A stretch of 64,000 nucleotides of DNA from contig NC_087077.1 of the NCBI RefSeq assembly GCF_026151205.1, positions 8,671,983 through 8,735,982 of the forward strand, written 5' to 3'. The position numbers and the translations under genes are program-made. This DNA comes from Bolinopsis microptera. Lineage: Eukaryota; Ctenophora; Tentaculata; Lobata; Bolinopsidae. Below are positions 45,465 to 57,700 of the stretch, piece after piece; position 1 is the first letter of the stretch, and every line of letters begins with the position of its first letter. The notes below the pieces were generated by a model. It was given only the letters and a program-made list of their open reading frames with translations, did no database searches and had not been told where the DNA came from.

Positions 45465-46124
45465 TGCTACTTCAGTTATACTTATATCTTCTTTTACAAT
45501 CGATCACAATCACGGATAATCGTTTTTCAAGAAAATACATTACATTGGACCGCGTTATCAAAGGTTGCAATTTTAAACCGTTTTGATTAAATGTTGTCTG
45601 ATAGCAAAATCATTTTGTCGTGCAAGTTTAATACCATGCACAATGAACAATGCACAATTTTCAGAATACAAGGAAAGTTCATCTGTGTAGGCTGAATATC
45701 GTTGAAAAATTTAAAATCCCCTGCACAGGGTAGCATGGCGATATCACAAGCCATTATGTTAGATCAGAGTCAAGAGTTAAAGTTTTCAAATTGTTGTGAT
45801 TGTCTGCTTGGCGTTGTCGTGAAGCAACCGCAGTGTAAATCAGTCGTATCGGTCACGCCACGGCCACTTTACACTTTATCTCCTCAACTTGAACTAATGC
45901 TTGCAATTTAATGTACCATTCAGTACTGTTTCCCACTATTATTCTTAACCTAACATAGGTTAGCAGTATTTTTAAGTTGCCATGCAGCGTCGGTGATTTA
46001 TGACTATCTAGTAGTATAGTAGTGTTATCATATCTGCCAAAGTTTCTGAAAACGATCGTTGCTGTTAGCACTTTTAATTCTGAATCAACCAAACCTTAGC
46101 CGACCAATCCACAGTCCACACAGA
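45465..46124. other. Intergenic, no gene seen
   Basis: This separates the repeat-rich region from the first gene of the right-hand cluster. Short frames here show no recognisable product. It would contain the promoter of the small gene at 46125. Confidence 0.3.
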
Positions 46125-46388
46125 ATGCCTCGAGGAAAGTTCAGAGGGAAGACCAGTTATGGACAGCAGTTCCACTCCAAAACAGTGAGCCCTGTCCCGG
46201 AGTTCAGATGTACAACGGAAATGTCTAAACCAGGAGGCGAGATCAGTTTTACTACCACGACCAGGGATTTACCCTTCCATACCTACGGGTACAGTGATTC
46301 TGAAGAACTTGTTTTTGTTATTCTTTGGACGTTTGGCCTTGTTGTGTTACTAACTTCAGTTGCAGTGGCCATTATTCACAATTTTTGA
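46125..46388 (+). CDS. Small TSYGxxF-motif protein with C-terminal membrane helix
   Basis: ATG 46125 to TGA 46386 encodes 87 residues. The basic N-terminus MPRGKFRGKTSYGQQF is followed by SPVPEF, a Thr-rich middle, and a single hydrophobic helix (about residues 64-85, LVFVILWTFGLVVLLTSVAV) ending just before the stop. The layout suggests a tail-anchored or single-pass protein. The TSYGxxF-x-K-x-SPVP segment recurs in the gene just downstream (47259-47963), which suggests local duplication or exons of one gene. A possible splice donor (aca|gtgagc) follows the motif, so the reading through to the membrane helix may be only one isoform. Function unknown. Confidence 0.55.
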   Translation: MPRGKFRGKTSYGQQFHSKTVSPVPEFRCTTEMSKPGGEISFTTTTRDLPFHTYGYSDSEELVFVILWTFGLVVLLTSVAVAIIHNF

Positions 46389-47258
46389 TGAAAAATATCT
46401 GTTTTTGCGCCCAAACAGACAAATGTATGGATAGGAGATTAACATGCGATTAAAACAGAAAATATGTCAATCAAGAAGTGGATACGCCAGAAAACACCGT
46501 CAAATTTCAAATTTACCCTACGACCACTTTAGTTTATTTTCATATCATTTGAATGCTTTTACCCAATTTGGATCCCAATACTATATAATATATATAATGA
46601 ACTCTAATCATCTCTACATAACGTATTTTGTTCAACTAGATAAGTAAATATCAATAAATGATCCCAATTTTAAATTGAGCATCTAAATAATAATAAAATA
46701 AATTACATAATTCAATACTTGTAGCATCGCAGATGATATTTTCATTATCTATAATATGTTAGGTACATGTTATATCCCTTGTTCTCAAAACGACATAATT
46801 GCATACCAAAATGAACAATATGAATTTACCAGTCGACCTCCGATAAGTCGACCGGCCGATAACGACATTCTGAACGACGACGAGGGGTATTCGAGTGTGT
46901 CATCGAGGGCAAGCACTTCTCTGTCAGATAAAAACTATGTTGTTGATGTTCAGAGCCGGGGGAGAAACGACCATCTTACCGGGTTAGTAGTGATAGGATT
47001 TGATGATATTCAACTAATTCAAATTGCTAATTAACCAATCAACCCGTTATTTCATGGATTTTATCTAAATAGTTCTTTACCAGTTCTTTACAAACTTTTC
47101 CTCATTGGAACAGAATGGTTATTGATTATTTTTAAAGGTGGACAGTTATGCTAATATGCAGTATGCATTCGCTTTATCATAAACGAAACAGTTTCACCAA
47201 TATTAAACAATAAAGTTTTACGGAACAGTTTTGATGATATAGTGTTAGATATGAAACG
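46389..47258 (+). other. Intergenic or intronic stretch with a possible exon at 46756-47034
   Basis: A frame at 46756-47034 encodes an acidic, Ser-rich segment (DDEGYSSVSSRASTSLSDKN) that looks more protein-like than chance. It follows an AG (tatgttag, 46761) and contains a GT (ccggg|ttagt near 46981). It could be a coding exon, for example a cytoplasmic tail, but nothing ties it firmly to either neighbour. The rest is AT-rich with no feature seen. Confidence 0.3.
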
Positions 47259-47963
47259 ATGTCCAGAAGCGTTGAGTCGACAATGAAGTGGACGGGACAA
47301 GGTAAAGATAGAAATCTGACCACAACCAACAACGTGATGTTCCCTCAACATAAAGTTACTCGATACTTAAAGGTAAGGTTTTAAGTTGAACCATAATGTT
47401 TTACTGTCCTGAAGATGTTATCGTTTAAGTGTCAGCGAATTTCCGATACTGATAGTCGAACAAATTATGATATTATCTATACCTGAAGCACCTTTCCGTG
47501 ATGAGAAATATAATTATAAGGTAACTTATTGATTCTAACTCACTTTGATAAACACATTCCACACAGCTAGCCGTATTTTCAGGGAGATAGGAACGATTTT
47601 GTGAAGTATGTAGACTTTGGACACGACTCACCAGTTAATACCAGCGTATACGGTGCAGATTTCAAGAAAGGGAAATGCAAAGCCCCATCAGTAGTAATGA
47701 GGAAGTAAGTCGAAAGATCGAGTCTACAGTTCTTACTTAAAAACTTTAGTTATAAACTTCAAATCAATTAAGCCATGATAACAATTAAATAAAGCATGAT
47801 ATGAACTATTCGCAGGAGCTCCACAATAAGTTTAGAAAATTCTAAGGGACCCCAAGATACGGTGACAAGTTATGGAGCTCAGTTCAAAGGGGAGAAAGCG
47901 TCTCCTGTACCCACACTTACACAGATGGATGCTCATCTGAGAAGCAGTATCGAGCTAAAGTAA
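47259..47963 (+). CDS. Small three-exon protein with TSYGxxF/VYGxDF repeats
   Basis: Exons 47259-47372, 47583-47704 and 47816-47963 join in phase at GT-AG junctions to 384 nt, or 127 residues. The ATG at 47259 is the first in frame after a TGA. The protein is basic and hydrophilic with no membrane segment. It contains NTSVYGADFKKGKCKAPS (exon 2) and VTSYGAQFKGEKASPVPTL (exon 3), two copies of a short motif also seen in the product of 46125. Small soluble proteins with short Tyr/Phe-based repeats are common among axonemal microtubule proteins. Together with the neighbouring DNAAF5 gene that hints at a ciliary role, but it is inference only. A poly(A) signal AATAAA lies at 48292. The gene converges on DNAAF5, whose stop is at 48704. 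Confidence 0.65.
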
Positions 47964-48291
47964 TCCTCGATAAAGATACAAGTCACGTGATGGAACCAAA
48001 TAGAGTTCAGCATTTTTAGAGAATTTTCAGAAGGCGTCAAGCGTTATTTTGATTAATATCATACGGACTGTAAACATGCATTATTATGAAGGGGTCGTAC
48101 AGATCTAAGAATTATGAGTTTTTTAGCCTCACCCGTAATCATAATGTGCCGATCGATATGATTTATGTACGATTTAGGCAACAATTTTGTCAGCATTTTA
48201 AGACTTAAACTTTAAGTTTAAATTTTACTTGCATGTATATCATTCGTTTGTATAATTTGAACTCCCCATCAAACTAAAACAATGTTTAACC

Positions 48292-48297
48292 AATAAA
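48292..48297 (+). terminator. Poly(A) signal AATAAA for the 47259 gene
   Basis: aataaa lies 330 nt after the stop, directly followed by the mini-hairpin sequence gcgaagc; a second near-match, aataaat, is close by. Confidence 0.4.
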
Positions 48298-48703
48298 GCG
48301 AAGCGCCAATAAATATAAAACTTTATGTACAATACGAAAGATGTCAAACTCAGAGCAACCCATTAATTAGATTTGACTAGGCAGTCCTAACTGCACTCTC
48401 GATAAAATACCAATTTGGGCACCGATTCCCCGTGGTACTTTTTATCACGCACGTGAAATTAGTAACCAAATTAGTCTGGTGATTAACTCTGTTAAGCCTA
48501 GGACTGCATGCCCAGCATTACAGACTGTAAAATTCAGTGTCCTCACTAAGGGTTGTCTGCAGTCTACAACTTTAATCCGACAGATTTAAAAAAGAAAACT
48601 GAACTAAAATATCACCTAAAAAGAACAAAACATAGGATAAGACATAGGAAGGAAGGAGGGGTTTACTTCAACAGGGGGTTTTAGGAACATACAAAGTTCA
48701 GGG

Positions 48704-51700
48704 TTATTGTTTGAAAAGGGCGAGGAGTTTATCACAATAGAGCGAGGACCGGTGCTTGTGTTTTACGTTCTCGATATGTTCACACAGGTATTCCGGGTGG
48801 ATCTTTCCGGCAACTTCTAGAACTTTGTACACTGCTTCTTGTATTACCTGATTATAAAAAAACGGTTTAAATGTGCTTATATAAAGATTAATATCTCCGA
48901 GTGTCTTTCGGAAGCAAACGTTATTAGTTTGTCCGTATCTCATAACTCGTTAAAATTTAAAATCGATATATTGAAAACAGTGCTTGTGAAAAAGAACTGA
49001 CCGTGTTAGGATCGTCTAAGTGTATAAGTAGGCCCCTGTAGAGAGCCTGGAGATGAGCTTTATAAAGCTGTTTGTCGTAATCCTCCGGTATGAGACTAAA
49101 GAATGTGGAGAATGTGTTGGTGACTGCTATCCTCAGTTCGTCCGAACTGTCGTCCAGACGTTTTAGCAGCTCTATGTATAGCTTGTGAAGCTCATCCGGA
49201 CCAAAACATTCCTGTGGGTAAATGACGTCAGATTTACTGATAAATTATAATATTTGGTAATAATGGTGTCATTCAAAGTGAAAGTAAAAGTAAATTTGAA
49301 ATGGAAAAACATAGGTTACAAAGGATTTCGCCTACCTTTCCTCCAGCTTTAAGTATAAAATTAAAGCAGTTGCAGGTAACAAGTCTAGTTGCACAGTTAT
49401 CGTCATCTAGCGTGCTCACAAGCTGGGCCATCAACTCTTCCTGGACCTGCCGGAATACAATATTGTAAAACTTATTAAAATGTACTTGTTTTTAAAGGAA
49501 ACTGTTAAACAATTTAATATCTTACTCGCAAGTAGCTTAATTTTGTTAGCCTAGTAAAAAGAATAGCATTGAAAATAACCCTAAATATAAAACACATCAT
49601 GTCTGAAGACACAGAAGACAACTACAGTGTGGGTAGTGGGTACCTGTTTGAGTTGCTTGGAAGTGAGGAGGTCCGAGCGGAGAAGAGCCCACAAACTAGA
49701 AATAGCTGCACATCTCACGCTGCCCGCTGTGCGGCCTGCTCTCCATTCTGGTAATGTATTGTGTACATTTAAAAATAAGTATACATTTAATGTCAGTATT
49801 CTACTTACAGAAAGAATTCGTATCTAATTTTTACACATTATGATTGATCGTGAAATATTACCTGTGATTAGTGATAACAATGAAAATAATTTTAAAATAC
49901 CAACCTAAGTTGGGGATGATGATTTCTTTGATGATGTCGACCGAGTAGACTGAGAACTGTTGTACAGCCTCACTGGTTACAGGTGCTTCCCTCAAAAGAC
50001 GTCCTGAAAGTAAAACCAGCATCAGGGTACGTAATGATCATCACTAACATTACTATTAGCCAGGGAACATAATGATCATCACTAATATTACTATTAGGGG
50101 TCGTTCACATATTACGTAATCATTTTTTGGAACATTTTCACCCCCCCTCCATAATCAGTTTTACACAGCTATTGTGTCAAAATTACACTAGCGTAATCAT
50201 TCGGAACCCCCCCCCCCCCCCCCCCTCAGCTGATTAATATGTGAACGACCCCTTACTACAGTTAGAGATGCCTCAGTGAAACTTGAAAAGCCTGGATAAG
50301 ACTGGACTAGACGGCGTCTCATGTTAAAATTCGTTTTAACATTCGATTTTGAATTAAAGTATTTTAAAGTTAAAGTAAATGCCAAACTATTTTTCACGAT
50401 TGAGTTTAAAACTGAAGTTTTCTAAGATACGTTACCTAAGAGGGTAAACATGCTCATTCTTAGCTCCGGGTCCTTTTCTTTTGTAGTACAGTCTCTGAAG
50501 ATGCTGTAGATTCCCGGCATTATTGTAGCGCATGTTTTACCTGAAAATGTTCAAGTTCAACTAGTTGTACTTGAAGCGCAAGTAATATAAAACAGTTTAA
50601 AAGGTATGCTCTAAATAAAATGAAATGCTTTCTGAGTTAACTCATCTTGCACGTCACACATGTTTGCCGAATCTTATGCTCGGATATCAACGATCACTCT
50701 GGCTTTACGAATTACGACATTTCATCAAATAATTTTTTTCATCACCTAAGTTCCACAGATATCGAAGTTAAAATGTGTTTATTAAATTACCGGATCTGAG
50801 AAGGAGTTCTCCGAATAAGCCGTGATCAGGAGAGTGTCTGGTCCAATCCTTGTGTTGCCCGTTTAGTTGTTCTACAAGTGTGGGGGCGTGTCGAACGTAC
50901 AACTCATCCACGGTGATTTCCTGCAGTTCAACAATTCAACAAATGTTTACATATTATATTGTAAACAGGATGAGTTTCACCTAAATATTGTTTATTACAA
51001 CTCCTCAAAAGAGATTTCCTGCAATTTATCAGACTTTCGCATGTTACCTCAAAAGATTTTGTATCATTTTGAGATTGTTTGCAATGAAGATTATAGAGTG
51101 TTTCAAATTTGTGGGAAAAACGGCTAACCTATGTTGTTTAAAACGGTCGAGGGACACTACACTAGCTTTTGTTTATGCGGACAATTTTAAAGATCGTATC
51201 GGTTAGAAGCAGTCAATTGAACGATACAACTTTTCGTTTATTTTGATTCAGATTCCAATGTATTTTCTTTTAACACCACTAAATAGTAAATAGTTATAAG
51301 CATTGACCACGGACAGCTGACGGAGAAAACAACAGTAGCATAGAACGACAGCAATCACAACTTATGGTTATGAGTTAAAATGTTTTGTGTTTTGTATTTC
51401 ACATGTAAGATCAATCGAGTCTATTTAACTTTTACGGCCGGTTGAAAAAAACACATCTTGAAGGTGGTTGTTTTGATTTTTGTTGGTAAATTATTTACAA
51501 TATATGACTATCAGTGTTTAAAATAAAGGAATTTTGCGTGCTTCATGATGTATTCATTTATTCACACCATTCACTGTCAGGCACTCTGTCATGGACTATG
51601 CTGAGCTACCTTCTTTGTTTTGGTTTGTTAATCATATGGATGGGGTACAAATAACTCAATCCATTTCAAGATTTACCGTGCAACAGCATACTCTATTCAT

Positions 51701-54700
51701 AAACTTGACTTTAGTAGGGCATTCAATCAATTTAATAGCAAGAAATAAAAAATGGTAGATAATCATAAAATATTTGGTAACATACAAAATCAAGCATTTT
51801 TCAATTCTTTTAAATGTTCAATGTTTATTGATAATATCATAGTAAAAATGTAAACACATCTGGAGGTGGCTGGCACTTTACTCTGTTGCACTACTGGTAG
51901 CAACACTGGTACTACTAGTGCCAGTACTTTCGTCAACAAACTGCTTATACCAGCTGGGCAAAAACTCCTCCCCAGTACCCTTTAAGCAAATTAATTGTTC
52001 TTCTGCACCTTTACCCTTGTATTCCACCAGCCAGGTTTCATTTCCATCAGGTAACTCTCCGTACATCCAATCAATAACATCTCCTAAGAAACCAAGTATT
52101 ATATTTGCGTGAGATGTTGAAAGGTCGTGTGAACCTGGTATTTTGAACATCTGACGCCGTTCTGGTTTATTATCTACTATGCCCCATCTATTTTTATAGG
52201 CAATATGCAAAACACCAATTTTTCCCAGGTACGATTGAAGCCAGATCGAGGCAATCTTGTCAGGAAGCGCCCCTTGATAGCATGTTTTAGCCTCAACATA
52301 CTTATCTTTGTCGATCGCATCCACTTCTGCGCTTAACAAAACGATTTTATTTCCAATCTTTCCTTTCAGCATTCGGTAGGTGGCTTTGATATCTGGATCC
52401 CTTTCAATCCAAAGTTCTTCAAATTTCCTGCCCCATTGTGCATCCTTGCCGCCAATCTCTTGTGGTGTGTCAATCTTCCTGATGTACATCTTTCCTGCGT
52501 ACTTGCAAGCTTCTAGTTGCCAGGAATTTTTCCAATAGTTGTGGATGGTGTATCCTATTTCCTTCAGTGCTCCTCTTTGAGCGATAACATCTATTTCAGA
52601 CAGGGATTTGCCTGACAGGGATCCGTCTTCATGACTACCCTGAACCCACATCAAGATCTCTTTCGTGTCTGACTTAAAGAAATTCTCAGCTGTTGGATCG
52701 TAACCCTTGTTTAGATCCAATGGTAGTTTGGGGCTCCGCAGAGTTGGGATCACTGCCTTGTTACGGTTAACGAACTTCTCATCTTTGGTTGTTGCAAACG
52801 TACCAACTTGTTTTGGCTTGTAAGCCTTATAATCGGATCCCTCGGCATACTGGGAAGCTTCTTTAAGGGGGGGGCCAATGGATATTTTTTTGTGAAACTT
52901 GATTTCGAGATAGCAGTTGACCAACAAACTAGGACCAGTGACCGAACTTTTGAGGGGGTCCCGGACCCTAACCGCCAAACGGTGCCTACGGGGCAGCCAC
53001 GCCCATATTTGGTCCAAATTAGGCCCAATTTAGCCAAATACTCTGAACATGCCCAAAACCCAAATTTTAGGTGCTCTACTTGTAGCTAGTGGTCTCCTGA
53101 ACTCGTATATGAAATTTCATCAAGATTGGACAAAAAATGACTGAGTTATGAGCCAAAAACCATATGCCCATATTTGGGCATACGCACCAAATTTGGTAGA
53201 TTTCGTCCCATAAATTGGTCAAATATCAATATTTTTCACTGAAACTTACTTTATATGAAAGGTAAGCCTAAACTACATATTCTCTGTAAGTTATAGCTTT
53301 ATATCTGTTTAAATGTGGATACTAAGGCGAAAAGACCACAAAAAATGAACTAAATTGCCCATATCTTGGTTCGCGATATTCGCGGAATTGATCTCATTAA
53401 AATTGTAACAACTCGATCAGTTTTCAAAATTTTTCCATGAAATTTTCGGAATCGACTCGAAATCGCATTTCCACCTTAGTTTGAGAACAGATTTTTGATT
53501 TAGGCCTCCAAAAAAATTTGGCGGCCAAATTCCAAAATTTTCCCGGAGAAATTCAGAATTTGGCCGCCAAATTTTTTTTGAGGCCTTAATCAAAAATCTG
53601 TTCTCAAACTAAGGTGGAAATGCGATTTCGAGTCGATTCCGAAAATTTCATGGAAAAATTTTGAAAACTGATTGAGTTGTTACAATTTTAATGAGATCAA
53701 TTCCGCGAATATCGCGAACCAAGATATGGGCAATTTAGTTCATTTTTTGTGGTCTTTTCGCCTTAGTATCCACATTTAAACAGATATAAAGCTATAACTT
53801 ACAGAGAATATGTAGTTTAGGCTTACCTTTCATATAAAGTAAGTTTCAGTGAAAAATATTGATATTTGACCAATATATGGGACGAAATCTACCAAATTTG
53901 GTGCGTATGCCCAAATATGGGCATATGGTTTTTGGCTCATAACTCAGTCATTTTTTGTCCAATCTTGATGAAATTTCATATACGAGTTCAGGAGACCACT
54001 AGCTACAAGTAGAGCACCTAAAATTTGGGTTTTGGGCATGTTCAGAGTATTTGGCTAAATTGGGCCTAATTTGGACCAAATATGGGCGTGGCTGCCCCGC
54101 GGGCACCGTTTGGCGGTTGGGGTCCGGGACCCCCTCAAAAGTTCGGTCACTGGTCTTAGTTTGTTGGTCAACTGCTATCTCGAAATCAAGTTTCACAAAA
54201 AAATATCCATTGGCCCCCCCCCCCTTAATGTCGTAAACTAACATTTGTTCTGCCATGTCTTAATAAATTCTTATCAATATATAGTTTTAAACACGTTTTT
54301 CACTTAATATCTAAAATCTTTCATTACATCAGACCGTAAAACAATATAACTGACAAAACATTACAAGTAGCAAATAACAATAAGTGTTTAGTAAATGTAA
54401 TGTATGAATATTATGAGTATTACATAATTATAAGAACATATTGCACATATAATCAGAGCCGACTATCGGTACAGGGTAGGCCCGAACTGCCCTTGACCAA
54501 GTGCTCAAGTGATGAGAAATGAAAAGACAATTTTGCTCCAGAATATTTCACTATTCTACTATCGGTACAGGGTAGTCCCGAAATAAATTAAACACATTAT
54601 TTATATCGGTAGAACTAGATTTTAAAGGATTCGAACATTCGTCAATAGCAAGCATATGCATAAGAAAAGGCAAATTCTGGCTCAAACTGTTCTTCATCCA

Positions 54701-57700
54701 CACTTTCAGCACTTCATGCAGTCACCATTAAATAACAATCGAGGAAAAAGATAATGTTTGAATTATAGTTTGAAACACTGAACTTTAACCAAAGTGAGTT
54801 GAAGGTACGATTTGGAAAATGTAACAACATATTTCGGAAGTTGAGAAAATAAGAAAACAAATTAATAACTGTGCAAACACACGATTTCGTTAGGTAAAAA
54901 GCAAAGGCCAAAAAAAGGCTCTTAGAGACTGGAATACATTCTATATTACTCCCTAAACACACTGAAATTCACCGGTAACAAAAGTAAAAGTGACCGTTCA
55001 AAATGGGAAGGATTACGTAATCTCTTGGAGGAAACACAGTCTAGCTGGAGTCAGGAGTTAATTTTATTCAACATATTATATTACATTTTCTAATATTGCA
55101 TGATTTATTGTAGATATATTATATTATTTCAGTATTATGGGGTCGTTCACATATTACGTAATCAGCTGAGAGGGGGCCGGGGGTTTTGAATAGGGGGGGT
55201 CATCATCCTTAATCAGGGTGAACCCTCCTCCCCTATTTTATTGAAAACATAACATATAATCAGTTTGATGATAAACTATAAGTATAAAGAGACACACACG
55301 AGCAAGGTATTCCCAAAAATGATAATTCTTCGGAAAACAGTACACGAAAAAACGAAGATTGAATTACGGCTGATCACACGCACGGTTCAAGTTACATAAT
55401 ACGACATCACCATACTATTTGGTGACATCACCATACTATATAGTCAGATAAATACACTTAAATAACAGTACCTGCTGGGATTGCCCCTATGTACTGCCTA
55501 GTAGTGGCTAGTGGTGGCTACTTATTGTACAGTAGTATTATATAATATTACTAGAAACCCACTAGTCGAAAGCTTTGTTCGAGGACATATTAAAAATCAT
55601 TTATGTTTAAAGTTCTCTAATCTCTAATCATCTAGCTCTAAGCTCTGTACTGTAGAAAGTATGGATTTTATATGCTGGATGTCCCCGTTGCCGGGGGGAT
55701 TTCGTCAAGTTTAAAATATAATATAGATATTGTACTGCATATTATATTGAATAACAGTACCTGATGGGATGCGAGCAGAGAGAACATGTTTTCAACCTCT
55801 TCCCTCTCCTCCTCACCGTTCACACTGGATAATCTCAGTAGCAAGAAGAATACTTGACACGAGAAATCTGACACACTCTTCCCTGCAAATATATGGGAGT
55901 TTTATATTCTGTTATATTATTGGGGGCGTAGCCAGCACGTATAGTATTTCAAGACAAATTTCCGCCTCAGGAATAAAACTGACCGGAAAAAAAAACACGG
56001 GAAGATAGGATAACACTACCGCCTTAACATTCCAAATTCCAATCTAACAGAAACAATAATAATAACAGTAGATTCTGACCCAGAACGTTGATAAGAGAAT
56101 GCACGACAGCAGCAAGCTCCTTGTAAAGAGGACCGTGTGAGGACTCGTTAACCTCAGGCCTGCAGATCGTGTCCAGGAGCTCCGGTACCACGGGGAGCAG
56201 GAGGTCGGGTTGGGAGCCGGTTATCAGGGAGGAGAGGACACGGAGACAGGAGGTGCAGAGTTGGGGGGATACTCCTACTCGGGACTTTACTTCACCTGGA
56301 ATGGAGGGATTAGTGAGGGGTTGGTGAGGGGTAAGTGCGGGGTTAGTAAGGAGTTAGTGAGGGGTAACACTTCCTTAATATATAATATAGGTATAGAGTG
56401 CCGGCAAATCAAAAAACATACACTTCTTCATAATGCTGCCGGTTATTCGATATTTCATACGACTTTGTCAGCTGTCCATCCAGTTTTTCTCACTATATTA
56501 TAACCTACCAAGTACCAAGTCTTAGTACCTAGCTATGTTTATTGTTTAGTTCCTACCTAGTCCTAGTAACTACTTAGTATTAGTACTTACCTAGTCTTAG
56601 ATTATCAGTCTATTATCTGGAAATGTGACACTATTGTACACCACCGACCACAATATCTAGTAATACAATCAAAGTCAGTATTACCTTTCATTCTCCCTTC
56701 CTTCTGTCGTGTATAATATTGTGCGGGTATATTACACTATACATTATAATACATTGTGTGTGCTCTTAGCACTGTTTATTTAGCTATTGGTCTACCTTCA
56801 TTACATAATACATATCTTACCGTCTACATATCAGTACTCAATGAGTTTGTGCATCAATTTGGACTCTATTCTCCTAAATGTACATTCTAACGTACATTCT
56901 AACGATTAGTGGTCATACGGTCTGGTTGTATAGGATATCGTGGCTTCACGATTATATTTACGTCTTGATCCGTGGCCGTTTTATTGTGTATTGTCTGGTT
57001 TCTCCAGATCATTCTGTCAATGTGGTATCAGCTAATAAGTTAGTACACTGTACATAAGTGTGGGATTGTAACAGTAGCTTGAGTACATAACTTATTATAG
57101 TACAGCAATGCGAGAATGTGCTAGAAAGTGCGAGATAGTGCGAGAAAGTGTGCAAAACAGCTTGATTAGTGTGTGAGAGGAAACCACTCTGTGAGCCAAA
57201 GTTTAGTGTGCTGCTTGTATTTGTATGGAACTTTAAACAGTTTGTAATATAGTCGCTGAATAAAACAGTCGTCCATTATAACATCATGATACTTCGACAA
57301 GCTTTTCATACCGTGATTTCTCCTGCTACATGATAATTTCGCAGAACTGGCTTATTTATCTTGATTTTTAATTTGTATATATAAGTCATCTAACAGGCTA
57401 GGAGAAGACTGTGAACATGTCTGAAGCTCTCTCGTACCTATCTACACTGGAGGAAGTAATCTCGGCTTCTGAAGAAGAACTAAGGCATGGTTTCGGATAC
57501 CTTGCCCCGGACACCGTTATGGAATACGTAATGTATCTGAGACACCAGCTCAGGACAATTCAGAAGAGTCAGGAGATGTCAGACACGGAGGTAGCACGGC
57601 TCACAGCGCTGATATCACAGAAGGATGAGAGTTTAGCGGAGTTTATGAGTACACTGGGAGTTGGCAACGTTCCAGCTGTTGCTAGCCTCAGCCCTGATAG

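Noticed and set aside
45320-45586. 88-codon frame across the MITE
   Set aside because: It spans two nested MITEs and intergenic DNA and has no protein-like features.
50867-51206. + strand frames in the DNAAF5 region
   Set aside because: They overlap a well-supported - strand exon (50920-50791) and AT-rich intron; no motif.
52808-53089. Frames shared between the two arms of the 52.9-54.2 kb hairpin element
   Set aside because: Both arms encode the same short peptide only because they are inverted copies; no transposase motif is present.
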